A stretch of DNA of 64,000 bases from Pelomonas nitida (lineage in GTDB: Bacteria > Pseudomonadota > Gammaproteobacteria > Burkholderiales > Burkholderiaceae_C). Location: positions 33,250 to 97,249 of the forward strand of contig NZ_JBIGIA010000019.1 of the NCBI RefSeq assembly GCF_043555975.1, read 5' to 3'. Positions within the stretch are counted from its first letter, which is position 1. Every line of letters starts with the position of its first letter. Both the position numbers and the translations under genes were made by a program. Below the pieces are notes generated by a model. That model was given only the letters and a program-made list of their open reading frames with translations. It was not told where the DNA came from and ran no database searches. Shown here piece after piece: positions 21,663 through 29,574 of this stretch.

Positions 21663-22472
21663 ATGGATATTCGCAAACTGCAACGCGCCATCGTCGATGG
21701 TCTGGAAGATGTCAAGGCGCAGAACATCGTCGTGTTCAACACCGAGCATCTGTCGCCACTGTTCGAGCGCGTGATCATCGCGTCGGGCACCAGCAACCGG
21801 CAGACCAAAGCCCTGGCCTCCAGCGTTCGCGAGACCGTCAAGGGCCGCGGCATGCAGGTCATGCGCACCGAGGGTGAGGACAACGGCGAATGGATCATCG
21901 TGGACTGCGGCGCAGCCGTCGTGCACGTCATGCAGCCCGCCATCCGCGACTACTACCACCTCGAGGAAATCTGGGGTGACAAGCCGGTCAAGCTCAAGCT
22001 CGGCTCGGAAGAGGTCAAGCTCGTGAAGGCGTCCGAGGACGACGCACCGGCCAAGGCCAAGTCGGCGAAGAAGCCCGCCAAGGCGACCGCCGCACCGGCC
22101 AAGAAGGCCGCGCCCGCTGCCAAGAAGCCGGCCGCCAAGAAGGCGCCGGCGCGTGTCGTTGATGCCAAGACACCGGCAGCCAAGACGATCAAGGTCGGTG
22201 CCGCCAAACCGGCAACCAAGCCTGCAGCCAAGAAGACGGTCGCCAAGAAGGCAGCCGTGAAGACGACGGTCGGCGTGAAGAAGGCCGCGCCCGCCAAGAC
22301 GGCTGCCAAGACCGCCACCAAGACGGCCGTGAAGGCGGCAGCCAAGCCGGCTGCCAAGAAGGTTGCCGCCAAGCCGGTGGCGGCCAAGAATGTCGTCGCC
22401 AAGAAGGCGCCGGCCAAGAGCGCACCCGTCAAGAGCGCGCCGGCCAAGAAGGCCGCCTCCAAGAAGGCCTGA
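21663..22472 (+). CDS. rsfS: Ribosomal silencing factor RsfS with histone H1-like C-terminal tail
   Basis: 269 residues, about twice the usual 105-120. Residues 1-125 are a standard RsfS domain (KAQNIVVFNT, IASGTSNRQTKALA, EWIIVDCGAAVVHVM, RDYYHLEEIWGD), which binds uL14 on the 50S subunit and blocks 30S joining in starvation. Residues about 128-269 are an extension of almost only Ala, Lys, Pro, Val and Thr with AKK/PAKK repeats, resembling histone H1 tails and bacterial AlgP/Hc1-like tails. The stop overlaps the rlmH start (TGATG), so the tail is really in frame. The tail could bind rRNA or DNA; this is inference. Confidence 0.93.
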   Translation: MDIRKLQRAIVDGLEDVKAQNIVVFNTEHLSPLFERVIIASGTSNRQTKALASSVRETVKGRGMQVMRTEGEDNGEWIIVDCGAAVVHVMQPAIRDYYHLEEIWGDKPVKLKLGSEEVKLVKASEDDAPAKAKSAKKPAKATAAPAKKAAPAAKKPAAKKAPARVVDAKTPAAKTIKVGAAKPATKPAAKKTVAKKAAVKTTVGVKKAAPAKTAAKTATKTAVKAAAKPAAKKVAAKPVAAKNVVAKKAPAKSAPVKSAPAKKAASKKA

Positions 22473-22948
22473 TGCGCTTGTTCCTCGTGGCCGTGGGCCA
22501 GCGCCAGCCGGCCTGGGCCGACGCTGCTTACGAAGACTTCGCCAAGCGCTTCCCGCCCGAGATGCGGCTGGAGCTCAAGGTCGTCAAGGCCGAGACGCGC
22601 GGCAGCAAGACGGCCGAGCAGCTGATGTCGGCCGAGGCGGCCCGCATCGAGGCTGCGCTGCAGGCCTGCGGGCGGGGCGTTCGCCGCATCATCCTCGACG
22701 AGCGCGGCGAGCGCCGCACGACCGTGCAACTGGCCGAGCGCCTGCGGCTCTGGATGGGCGAGGGGCGTGATGCCGCCCTCGTCATCGGTGGGCCGGACGG
22801 CCTTCACCCGGACCTCAAGGCGACCGCGGACGAGACGCTGCGGCTGTCAGACCTGACGCTGCCGCATGCGTTTGCGCGCGTGCTGCTGGCTGAAGGGCTG
22901 TATCGCGCCTGGACGGTGACCACCGGCCACCCCTACCACCGCGAATGA
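22472..22948 (+). CDS. rlmH: 23S rRNA (pseudouridine1915-N3)-methyltransferase
   Basis: 158 residues, the family length. A SPOUT methyltransferase that modifies helix 69 of assembled ribosomes. The SAM-binding knot is seen in ALVIGGPDGLHPDL and the C-terminal RLSDLTLPHAFARVLLAEGLYRAW and TGHPYHRE, all conserved in RlmH. It starts on the last base of the rsfS stop codon, so it is translationally coupled. Confidence 0.97.
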   Translation: MRLFLVAVGQRQPAWADAAYEDFAKRFPPEMRLELKVVKAETRGSKTAEQLMSAEAARIEAALQACGRGVRRIILDERGERRTTVQLAERLRLWMGEGRDAALVIGGPDGLHPDLKATADETLRLSDLTLPHAFARVLLAEGLYRAWTVTTGHPYHRE

Positions 22949-22949
22949 C

Positions 22950-23558
22950 ATGACTGCTCCGGCCTTCATCTATCTGGCGTCGCAGAGCCCGCGCCGGCGC
23001 CAGTTGCTGGACCAGCTGGGCGTGCGGCACGAGCTGCTGCTGCCTGGCGCCGACGAGGATGCCGAGGCGCTGGAGGCCACGCTGCCCGGCGAGCGGCCCG
23101 AGGCCTATTGCGCCCGCGTGACGGGCGCGAAGCTCGACGCTGCTCTCGCGCGGCGGGCTGCGCGTACGCTGGTGAGTGCGCCCATCCTGTGCGCGGACAC
23201 GACCGTGGCCGTGGACGATCTCATCCTCGGCAAGCCCGCAGACGAGGCCGACGCGCGGCGCATGCTGGCACTGCTGTCGGGGCGCGGCCACCGGGTCATC
23301 ACGGCCGTGGCGGTGAGCGACGGCTTGCGGCGCGAGGCGGCGCTGAATGTGTCGCAGGTCGACTTCGCACCGCTGTCGGCGGCGCAGATCGACCGCTATG
23401 TCGCCAGCCGCGAGCCGTTCGGCAAGGCGGGTGGTTACGCCATCCAGAGCCAGGCGGCGGCGTGGATCATGAACATTGCGGGCAGCTACTCGGGCATCAT
23501 GGGGCTGCCCCTCTTTGAGACGGCGCAGCTCTTGGGGAAATTCGGCCTGGCGCCTTGA
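22950..23558 (+). CDS. maf: Maf family nucleotide pyrophosphatase
   Basis: 202 residues. Hydrolyses non-canonical or pyrimidine nucleoside triphosphates (dTTP/UTP type). It starts FIYLASQSPRRRQLLDQLG, the Maf signature, with CADTTVAVDD, GKPADEADARRML and GKAGGYAIQSQAAAW. One base separates it from rlmH; rng follows after 94 bp. Confidence 0.93.
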   Translation: MTAPAFIYLASQSPRRRQLLDQLGVRHELLLPGADEDAEALEATLPGERPEAYCARVTGAKLDAALARRAARTLVSAPILCADTTVAVDDLILGKPADEADARRMLALLSGRGHRVITAVAVSDGLRREAALNVSQVDFAPLSAAQIDRYVASREPFGKAGGYAIQSQAAAWIMNIAGSYSGIMGLPLFETAQLLGKFGLAP

Positions 23559-23652
23559 GCGCCGCGGGCGCCCGGGGCGGCGTGGAGGCCGCGTCGAGTT
23601 CTGACGGTTGCGCGCATGCCCGCGCTCAACCGTCAGCATTCAAGGATGAGAG

Positions 23653-25137
23653 ATGGAAGACATCCTGATCAACTGGTCGCCGCAGGAGACGCGGGTGGCT
23701 GTGGTCGAGAACGGTGCCGTGCAGGAGCTGCACATCGAGCGCACGTTGGAGCGGGGCCTCGTCGGCAACGTCTATCTCGGCAAGGTCGTGCGGGTGTTGC
23801 CCGGCATGCAGTCGGCCTTCATCGACATCGGCCTGGAGCGCGCGGCCTTCCTGCATGTGGCCGACCTGCACAGTGCCGCGCAGTTCGGCCATGGCCGGCA
23901 TCAAAGTGGCGACACGCCGCCCACGCCCATCGAGCGGCTGGTCTTCGAGGGCCAGCCGCTGACGGTGCAGGTCATCAAGGACCCGATCGGCACCAAGGGC
24001 GCGCGCTTGTCCAGCCAGGTCAGCATTGCCGGGCGCATGCTGGTCTACCTGCCGCAGGACGAGCACATCGGCATCAGCCAGAAGATCGGTTCGCCGGAGG
24101 CGCGCGAGTCGCTGCGCCTGCGCATGCAGGCGCTGGTAGGCAGCCGGGAATCGGGCGGGGGCGGCGGCTTCATCCTGCGCACGAATGCCGAGGATGCGTC
24201 CGACGAGGAGCTCGCTGCCGACATCGCCTACCTGCGCAAGACCTGGCACCAGATCCGCGACAAGGCGCTGAACACGCCGCCAGCCAGCCTGCTGCACCAG
24301 GATTTGAGCCTCGTCGAGCGCGTGCTGCGTGATCTGACCAACGAGCGTACCGGCCATATCCGCATCGACTCGCGCATGCAGTACGAGGTGCTGCGGCAGT
24401 TCGGCGAGACGTTCATGCCCGCCGCCACCGCAAAGCTGGAGCACTACCGCGGCGAGCGGCCCATCTTCGACCTGTGCAATGTCGACGCCGAGATTGCGCG
24501 TGCACTGGCGCGCAAGGTGGAGCTGAAGTCCGGCGGCTCGCTCGTGTTCGACCAGACCGAGGCGATGACGACCATCGACGTCAACACCGGCGGCTTCGTC
24601 GGTGCGAGGAACTTCGACGACACCATCTTCAAGACCAACCTGGAGGCGGCCGGCGCCATCGCGCGGCAACTGCGGCTGCGCAACCTGGGCGGCATCATCA
24701 TCGTCGACTTCATCGACATGACGCGCGAGGAGCACAAGGCCGCGGTGCTGGCCGAGTTCAAGAAGCAGCTCAACCGTGATCGCACCAAGGTCACCGTCGG
24801 CGGCTTCACGCAGCTGGGCCTGGTGGAGATGACGCGCAAGCGCACGCGCGAATCGCTGGCGCGCATGCTGTGCGAGCCCTGCCCAACCTGCGAGGGGCGA
24901 GGGCAGGTCAAGACCGCGCGCTCGGTCTGTTACGACATCCTGCGCGAGATCCTGCGCGAGGCGCGGCAGTTCTCGCCGCGCGAGTTCCGTGTCGTCGCGG
25001 CGGCCAACGTCGTCGAGATGATGCTGGACGAGGAAAGCGCGCATCTGGCCGGGCTGTCGGATTTCATCGGCAAACCCATTTCATTGACCGCCGAGCCGAC
25101 CAACCAGACCGAGCACTACGACATCGTGCTGCTGTAA
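23653..25137 (+). CDS. rng: Ribonuclease G
   Basis: 494 residues. Endonuclease that matures the 5' end of 16S rRNA and degrades some mRNAs. The S1-like domain opens with GNVYLGKVVRVLPGMQSAFIDIGLERAAFLHVAD. The DNase I-like catalytic part has TIDVNTGGFVG and GGIIIVDFIDM, supplying the metal-binding Asp residues. The Zn-link is CEPCPTCEGRG. Length equals the family norm and lacks the RNase E scaffold tail. Confidence 0.97.
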   Translation: MEDILINWSPQETRVAVVENGAVQELHIERTLERGLVGNVYLGKVVRVLPGMQSAFIDIGLERAAFLHVADLHSAAQFGHGRHQSGDTPPTPIERLVFEGQPLTVQVIKDPIGTKGARLSSQVSIAGRMLVYLPQDEHIGISQKIGSPEARESLRLRMQALVGSRESGGGGGFILRTNAEDASDEELAADIAYLRKTWHQIRDKALNTPPASLLHQDLSLVERVLRDLTNERTGHIRIDSRMQYEVLRQFGETFMPAATAKLEHYRGERPIFDLCNVDAEIARALARKVELKSGGSLVFDQTEAMTTIDVNTGGFVGARNFDDTIFKTNLEAAGAIARQLRLRNLGGIIIVDFIDMTREEHKAAVLAEFKKQLNRDRTKVTVGGFTQLGLVEMTRKRTRESLARMLCEPCPTCEGRGQVKTARSVCYDILREILREARQFSPREFRVVAAANVVEMMLDEESAHLAGLSDFIGKPISLTAEPTNQTEHYDIVLL

Positions 25138-25204
25138 GCCCCGCGGGCGACATGCGGCGCCGTCTGACGCCGCAAGTCGCCCAGGTGCGGCAGAATCGCG
25201 CGCC

Positions 25205-26494
25205 ATGCTCGTATCTGTCTCTCGCCGCCGCAGCCTTGCGGCACTTGCCGCCCTTGGTGCGACGCTGGGTGCTGTTCCGGCCCTGGCGCAGGTGCGCATC
25301 GACATCTCCGGTGTCGGCGGCTCACGCATCCCGGTGGCCATCGTCGACTTCCGTGACGAGGCGAAATCGCCGCAGCCCATCGCCGCCATCATCCGTGCCG
25401 ACCTGGAACGCAGCGGTCAGTTCCGCAGCGTCGATGCGCCGGCGGGTCTCAACGAGACCAGCGTGCCCGCGTTTCCCGAGTGGCGTTCCAAGCAGGCCGA
25501 CGCGCTCGTGGCGGGTACGGTCAACCGCCTGGCCGATGGCCGCCTGGACATTCGCTTCAAGCTCTGGGACGTCGTCAAGGGCACCGAGCTCATCGGCCAG
25601 GCCCAGGCCGTGCACCCGGACGACGCCCGCCTCGCGGCCCATCGCGTCGCCGACCTGATCTACGAAAAGCTCACCGGCGACAAGGGGGTGTTCGCCACGC
25701 GCATGGCCTACGTCACCAAGACAGGCCGCCGCTACAGCCTGGTCATCGCCGACGCCGATGGCGAGGGCGCCAAGGTCGCGCTGACCAGCCCCGAACCCAT
25801 CATCTCGCCTGCCTGGGCGCCGAACGGCCGCGAACTGGCCTACGTCTCCTTCGAAAGCGGCAAGGCCACCGTTCGCGTGCAGGACGTGCAGACGGGCTCG
25901 CGTCGGGTGCTGGCTGACTTCAAAGGCACCAACAGCGCGCCGGCCTGGGCGCCTGACGGCTCGCAACTGACGCTGAGCTTGTCGCGCGAAGGCGGCACCC
26001 AGCTCTTCGCGATCAACCGCGACGGTTCCGGCGTGCGGCGTCTGGCGCGCAGCAGCGCGATCGACACCGAGCCCTGCTACTCGCCCGACGGCACGCAGAT
26101 CTACTTCGTCAGCGACCGTGGCGGCGGCCCGCAGATCTACCGCATGTCGGCGGGTGGCGGCGGCGCGGACCGCATCACTTTCAACGGCACCTACAACATC
26201 AGCCCGGCCATCAGCCCGGATGGCCGCACGCTGGCCTACATCACGCGCACCAACGGTGCCTTCCGTTTGAGCGTGATGGATATTGCGTCGGGCGATTCGC
26301 AGCAGATCAGCGATGCCAGTGAAGACGAGAGCCCGGCGTTCTCGCCCAATGGCAAGCTCATCGTCTACGCCAGCCGTGCCGGCGGCCGCGAGGTGCTGAT
26401 GACCACGACGCTCGATGGCAAGATCAAGACGCCGTTGCTCATCACGACGGCCGAAGTTCGTGAACCGACCTGGGGTCCTTTTTCATCTCAGTAA
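25205..26494 (+). CDS. tolB: Tol-Pal system beta-propeller protein TolB
   Basis: 429 residues. Periplasmic part of the Tol-Pal system for outer-membrane constriction at division. The signal peptide carries SRRRSL before its hydrophobic core, resembling a twin-arginine motif, which is unusual because E. coli TolB is Sec-exported. The N-terminal domain (about 30-165) is followed by a propeller with repeated SPDG/APDG motifs (SPAWAPNGRELAYV, CYSPDGTQIYFVSD, AISPDGRTLAYI, AFSPNGKLIVYAS). pal and cpoB follow; tolQRA are not in the window. Confidence 0.96.
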   Translation: MLVSVSRRRSLAALAALGATLGAVPALAQVRIDISGVGGSRIPVAIVDFRDEAKSPQPIAAIIRADLERSGQFRSVDAPAGLNETSVPAFPEWRSKQADALVAGTVNRLADGRLDIRFKLWDVVKGTELIGQAQAVHPDDARLAAHRVADLIYEKLTGDKGVFATRMAYVTKTGRRYSLVIADADGEGAKVALTSPEPIISPAWAPNGRELAYVSFESGKATVRVQDVQTGSRRVLADFKGTNSAPAWAPDGSQLTLSLSREGGTQLFAINRDGSGVRRLARSSAIDTEPCYSPDGTQIYFVSDRGGGPQIYRMSAGGGGADRITFNGTYNISPAISPDGRTLAYITRTNGAFRLSVMDIASGDSQQISDASEDESPAFSPNGKLIVYASRAGGREVLMTTTLDGKIKTPLLITTAEVREPTWGPFSSQ

Positions 26495-26584
26495 CTTGAC
26501 GGCTCACGCGATGTTGGACAATAACGGGCCGGCGTCGCAGCCGGCCGTGCTCTTTTCCCCCGTCCCCTTGTGGAGATTATTCGA

Positions 26585-27115
26585 ATGAAGCTGACCCGCT
26601 ACGCGCTCACCCTGATTGCCGCTGCTGCTCTGGCAGGCTGTGGTTCCACCACCAAGCTGGACGCGCCGGCACCGGTCGCTACCGCCGAGCCCGCCCCGGC
26701 TCCGGCTCCGGCACCGCAACCTCCCGCCCCCGCTCAGACCGCCGTCAAGACGGTTGATCTGGACGCCCAATACACCGAACAAGTCCGTGACAAGCGCGTC
26801 GTGTACTTCGACTTCGACAGCGACGTCGTCAAGGAAGAGTTCCGTCCGCTGGTCGACCTGCACGCCAAGCGCCTGAACAACAACAAGAAGCTGGCCCTCA
26901 CGCTGGAAGGCCACACCGACGAGCGCGGTGGCCGTGAGTACAACCTGGCCCTGGGTCAGCGTCGTGCCGAAGCCGTTGCCAAGTCGCTGACGCTGCTGGG
27001 CGTCGCCGGCACCCAGGTCGAAGCCGTCAGCTTCGGCAAGGAGCGCCCGGCTGCACAAGGCAGCAACGAAGAAGCCTGGTCCAAGAACCGTCGCGTCGAG
27101 CTCAAGGACAAGTGA
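26585..27115 (+). CDS. pal: Peptidoglycan-associated lipoprotein Pal
   Basis: 176 residues from ATG 26585 (a GTG at 26570 is in frame, but GGAG at 26572 fits the ATG). The lipobox LAGC puts the lipidated Cys at residue 19. A Pro/Ala linker follows (about 28-55), then the OmpA-like peptidoglycan-binding domain with VYFDFDSDVV, LEGHTDERGGREYNLALGQRRAEAV and the C-terminal NRRVEL. Anchored in the outer membrane, it binds TolB and peptidoglycan. The stop overlaps the cpoB start (TGATG). Confidence 0.97.
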   Translation: MKLTRYALTLIAAAALAGCGSTTKLDAPAPVATAEPAPAPAPAPQPPAPAQTAVKTVDLDAQYTEQVRDKRVVYFDFDSDVVKEEFRPLVDLHAKRLNNNKKLALTLEGHTDERGGREYNLALGQRRAEAVAKSLTLLGVAGTQVEAVSFGKERPAAQGSNEEAWSKNRRVELKDK

Positions 27116-27894
27116 TGCGTGGCGTGCGTCTGACGCTGGTGGCGTTTGCCACGGGCGTGGCCTTTCTGCAGCCGGCTCGCGCCGGCCTGTTCGAGGATGA
27201 TGAAGCCCGCCGGGCCATCCTCGACTTGCGCACCAAGATCCAGGCCAACGAGGACGCCGCCAAGCAGCGCGCGGATCAGCTCAACACGCTGATCCAGGAT
27301 CAGCTCCAGCCGCTGCGCCGCAGCATGCTGGAGCTGAACAGCCAGATCGAGGCTTTGCGGGCTGAGGTCGCGAGCCTGCGTGGCGCCAACGAGCGGCTGG
27401 CCCGCGACCTGGCTGACACGCAGCGCAAGCTGACGGATCAGTCGCAGGCTGTCGAGGCGCGGCTGAAGCCGTTGGAACCGCAGAAGGTCACGCTGGACGG
27501 ACGCGAGTTCCAGGTCGCCCCGGACGAGCGCAACCAGTACGAAGCCGCCATCGGCCTCGTGCGCCGTGGCGACTTCGCCGAGGCCGTGGCAGCCCTCAAC
27601 GCCTTCTTGAAGCGCTACACGGCCAGCGGCTACACCGACTCGGTCCGCTTCTGGCTGGGCAACGCCCAATATGGCAAGCGCGACTACAAGGACGCGATTG
27701 CCACCTTCAAGGCCTTCATCGCTGGCAGCCCGGATCATCCCCGTGCCGCAGAGGCCTTGCTCGCCCTGGGCAACTGCCAGGTCGAGTTGAAGGACAACAA
27801 GGCTGCGCGCCGCACCTTCGACGACGTCGTCAAGAGCTATCCCGGCACCGAGGCTGCACAAGCGGCCAAGGAACGACTCGCGACCGTCAAATGA
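27115..27894 (+). CDS. cpoB: Cell division coordinator CpoB (YbgF)
   Basis: 259 residues. A signal peptide (to about residue 21) is followed by a long coiled coil (about 30-120, LRTKIQANEDAAKQRADQL onward), the trimerisation domain, then TPR repeats (YEAAIGLVRRGDFAEAVAALNAFL, YWLGNAQYGKRDYKDAIATF). CpoB links peptidoglycan synthesis by PBP1B to Tol-driven constriction. It overlaps pal by one base and the next gene (tcdA) by ATGA. Confidence 0.93.
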   Translation: MRGVRLTLVAFATGVAFLQPARAGLFEDDEARRAILDLRTKIQANEDAAKQRADQLNTLIQDQLQPLRRSMLELNSQIEALRAEVASLRGANERLARDLADTQRKLTDQSQAVEARLKPLEPQKVTLDGREFQVAPDERNQYEAAIGLVRRGDFAEAVAALNAFLKRYTASGYTDSVRFWLGNAQYGKRDYKDAIATFKAFIAGSPDHPRAAEALLALGNCQVELKDNKAARRTFDDVVKSYPGTEAAQAAKERLATVK

Positions 27895-28679
27895 ACTTGA
27901 CGGGAGATCAGCTCGAGGCTGATCTGGAGCGCCGATTCGGTGGCTTGCGCCGCCTTCACGGCGATGACGCCTACCAGCGCCTGCGCACCGCGAGATTCGC
28001 GGTGGTGGGCCTGGGTGGTGTCGGCTCCTGGGCCGTCGAAGCGCTCGCGCGCAGTGGCGCGGCGCAACTGACGCTCATCGACCTGGACCAGGTCTCCGAA
28101 TCCAATATCAACCGCCAGATCCAGGCGTTAGGCTCCACGGTCGGCATGGCCAAGGCCGAGGCGCTGCGCCTGCGTATCGCGGACATCCACCCCGGCTGCA
28201 CGGTGAACGTGGTCGAGGATTTCGTGACGCCGGAAAACTGGCCGTCGCTGATCGGCAGTACCGGGCTCGACGGCCTGATCGACTGCTGCGATCAGGTGCG
28301 TGCCAAGGCGACGCTGGCCGCATGGGCGCGAGAGCAGCGCCTGCCCTTCGTGACGGTCGGTGCTGCAGGCGGCAAGCGCGAGCCACACCGCGTGCAGCTC
28401 GACGATCTCAGCGCCACGACGCATGACCCGTTGCTGGCGTCGCTGCGCCAGCGGCTTCGCAAGCACCATGGCGCGCCACGGGCGGGCAGCATGGACGTGT
28501 CCTGCGTCTACTCCCGTGAACCCGTGCATCTCCCGCAGATGGGAGCAGGCGAGAGCTGTGATGTCGATGGCAGTCTCAATTGCCATGGCTACGGCTCCAG
28601 CGTGGCCGTGACGGCCACGTTCGGGCTGTGCGCGGCGGCAGAATTGCAGCGCTTGCACCTGAGCCGCACGCCGGTTTGA
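27891..28679 (+). CDS. tcdA: tRNA threonylcarbamoyladenosine dehydratase
   Basis: 262 residues, E1-like ThiF fold. Cyclises t6A37 to ct6A in tRNAs that read ANN codons. The nucleotide site is VVGLGGVGSWAVEALARSG, followed by LIDLDQVSESNINRQIQAL, and DGLIDCCDQVRAK; CVYSREP near residue 204 is the family Cys region. Immediately downstream lie two tRNA-Lys genes, which belong to the ANN-reading tRNAs that carry t6A; the proximity may be chance. Confidence 0.93.
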   Translation: MNLTGDQLEADLERRFGGLRRLHGDDAYQRLRTARFAVVGLGGVGSWAVEALARSGAAQLTLIDLDQVSESNINRQIQALGSTVGMAKAEALRLRIADIHPGCTVNVVEDFVTPENWPSLIGSTGLDGLIDCCDQVRAKATLAAWAREQRLPFVTVGAAGGKREPHRVQLDDLSATTHDPLLASLRQRLRKHHGAPRAGSMDVSCVYSREPVHLPQMGAGESCDVDGSLNCHGYGSSVAVTATFGLCAAAELQRLHLSRTPV

Positions 28680-28696
28680 CGAAAACACAAAAATTC

Positions 28697-28726
28697 TTGC
28701 GAGCCCCTTAAAAACATGCCTATAAT
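28697..28726 (+). promoter_or_regulatory. Sigma-70 promoter of the tRNA-Lys(UUU) gene
   Basis: TTGCGA at 28697-28702 and a perfect TATAAT at 28721-28726 are 18 bp apart. The predicted start is at about 28733, some 12 bases before the tRNA, and the surrounding sequence is A+T-rich compared with its neighbours. Confidence 0.7.
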
Positions 28727-28745
28727 GGCAGGCTCTGCTTGACGC

Positions 28746-28821
28746 GGGATGTTAGCTCAGTCGGTAGAGCAGCGGACTTTTAATCCGTTGGTCGCAGGTT
28801 CGAATCCTGCACATCCCACCA
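28746..28821 (+). tRNA. tRNA-Lys (anticodon UUU)
   Basis: 76 bases with CCA encoded. The acceptor arms GGGATGT and ACATCCC pair perfectly over 7 bp. D-arm TAGCTCAGTCGGTAGAGCA, anticodon loop CTTTTAA with TTT, and T-arm GCAGGTTCGAATCCTGC are canonical. It is close to E. coli tRNA-Lys. Confidence 0.97.
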
Positions 28822-28827
28822 GATTTT

Positions 28828-28858
28828 CTGGCACGATCTAAAAAAGTTGTGCTACAAT
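28828..28858 (+). promoter_or_regulatory. Possible promoter of the second tRNA-Lys gene
   Basis: TACAAT at 28853-28858 is a fair -10 hexamer, with a weak -35 (CTGGCA or TGGCAC, 28828-28834) 18-19 bp before it. The second tRNA may therefore have its own start, in addition to read-through from the first. Confidence 0.4.
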
Positions 28859-28893
28859 CATTGGCTCAGCAAGACGCAAGTTGAACTGAATCA

Positions 28894-28969
28894 GGGCTCT
28901 TAGCTCAGTTGGTAGAGCAGCGGACTCTTAATCCGTTGGTCGAAGGTTCGAATCCTTCAGGGCCCACCA
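28894..28969 (+). tRNA. tRNA-Lys (anticodon CUU)
   Basis: 76 bases with encoded CCA. Acceptor arms GGGCTCT and AGGGCCC pair with one T-G wobble. Anticodon loop CTCTTAA gives CTT. The body is nearly the same as the first tRNA-Lys, differing mainly in the acceptor and T stems, so the pair looks like an old duplication that diverged to read AAA and AAG. Confidence 0.96.
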
Positions 28970-28978
28970 AAACAAGCA

Positions 28979-29010
28979 GCAAAACCCGCCTCGTGCGGGT
29001 TTTGCTTTTT
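28979..29010 (+). terminator. Rho-independent terminator of the tRNA-Lys pair
   Basis: GCAAAACCCG (28979-28988) and CGGGTTTTGC (28996-29005) form a perfect 10-bp stem with loop CCTCGTG, followed by TTTTT. It begins 9 bases after the CCA of the second tRNA. Confidence 0.92.
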
Positions 29011-29147
29011 CTGCTTCACGAACCGCTGTCGATGAGGCGACCTGGCCTGATTCGGCGGGCGCGCTTCGATGCGAAGTGGTGTTCAGCGCCCGCTGTGAAG
29101 CGGGCGTGCGATGCTTGGCGGCCTTCAATGCTTCATGCCGCCGCCCC

Positions 29148-29573
29148 ATGACTTTTCGCGCGCCGTCGCAGGCCGAGCTGACTGCCTTCCTCCAGGCAGA
29201 GTTTCCTCAGAGTCGTTGCACGCTGGAAGCGCTTGATGCCGACGGCAGCGTCGTGTTGGCGCATGCAGTCGGCGCCGCCGAACTCAGGCCGGGCAACACG
29301 GTGTCTGGCCCGGTCATGATGACCCTCGCAGATGTCGCGCTCTATGTCGCCATCCTGGCGCGCATCGGCATCGTGCCGCTGGCGGTGACGACGCAGCTGT
29401 CGATCAACTTCCTGCGCAAACCGCGCGCCGACCGGCGCTTGCTGGCGCGCTGCCGGCTGATGAAGCTCGGCCGCGCGCTTGCGGTCGGGGAGGTGTGGAT
29501 CTTCTCCGAGGGGGACGAAGAACCGGTGGCGCACGCCACCGGCACGTATTCGATCCCTCGCGAGCGGGCCTGA
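29148..29573 (+). CDS. PaaI-type (hotdog fold) thioesterase
   Basis: 141 residues from ATG 29148. The hotdog pattern is seen in GNTVSGPVMMTLADVALYVAIL, where the Asp of LAD is the usual catalytic position, followed by AVTTQLSINFLRKP and the final strand VAHATGTYSIP. It hydrolyses acyl-CoA thioesters; the specific substrate is not shown by the sequence. It converges with the PhoX gene. Confidence 0.85.
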   Translation: MTFRAPSQAELTAFLQAEFPQSRCTLEALDADGSVVLAHAVGAAELRPGNTVSGPVMMTLADVALYVAILARIGIVPLAVTTQLSINFLRKPRADRRLLARCRLMKLGRALAVGEVWIFSEGDEEPVAHATGTYSIPRERA

Positions 29574-29574
29574 C

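Noticed and set aside
22000..22470. Lys/Ala repeats in the rsfS tail as a separate histone gene
   Set aside because: They are in the rsfS frame with no internal start or ribosome site and end at the rlmH overlap.
28909..29151. Open frame across the second tRNA-Lys
   Set aside because: It is read through the tRNA and terminator; the conserved RNA structures explain the sequence.
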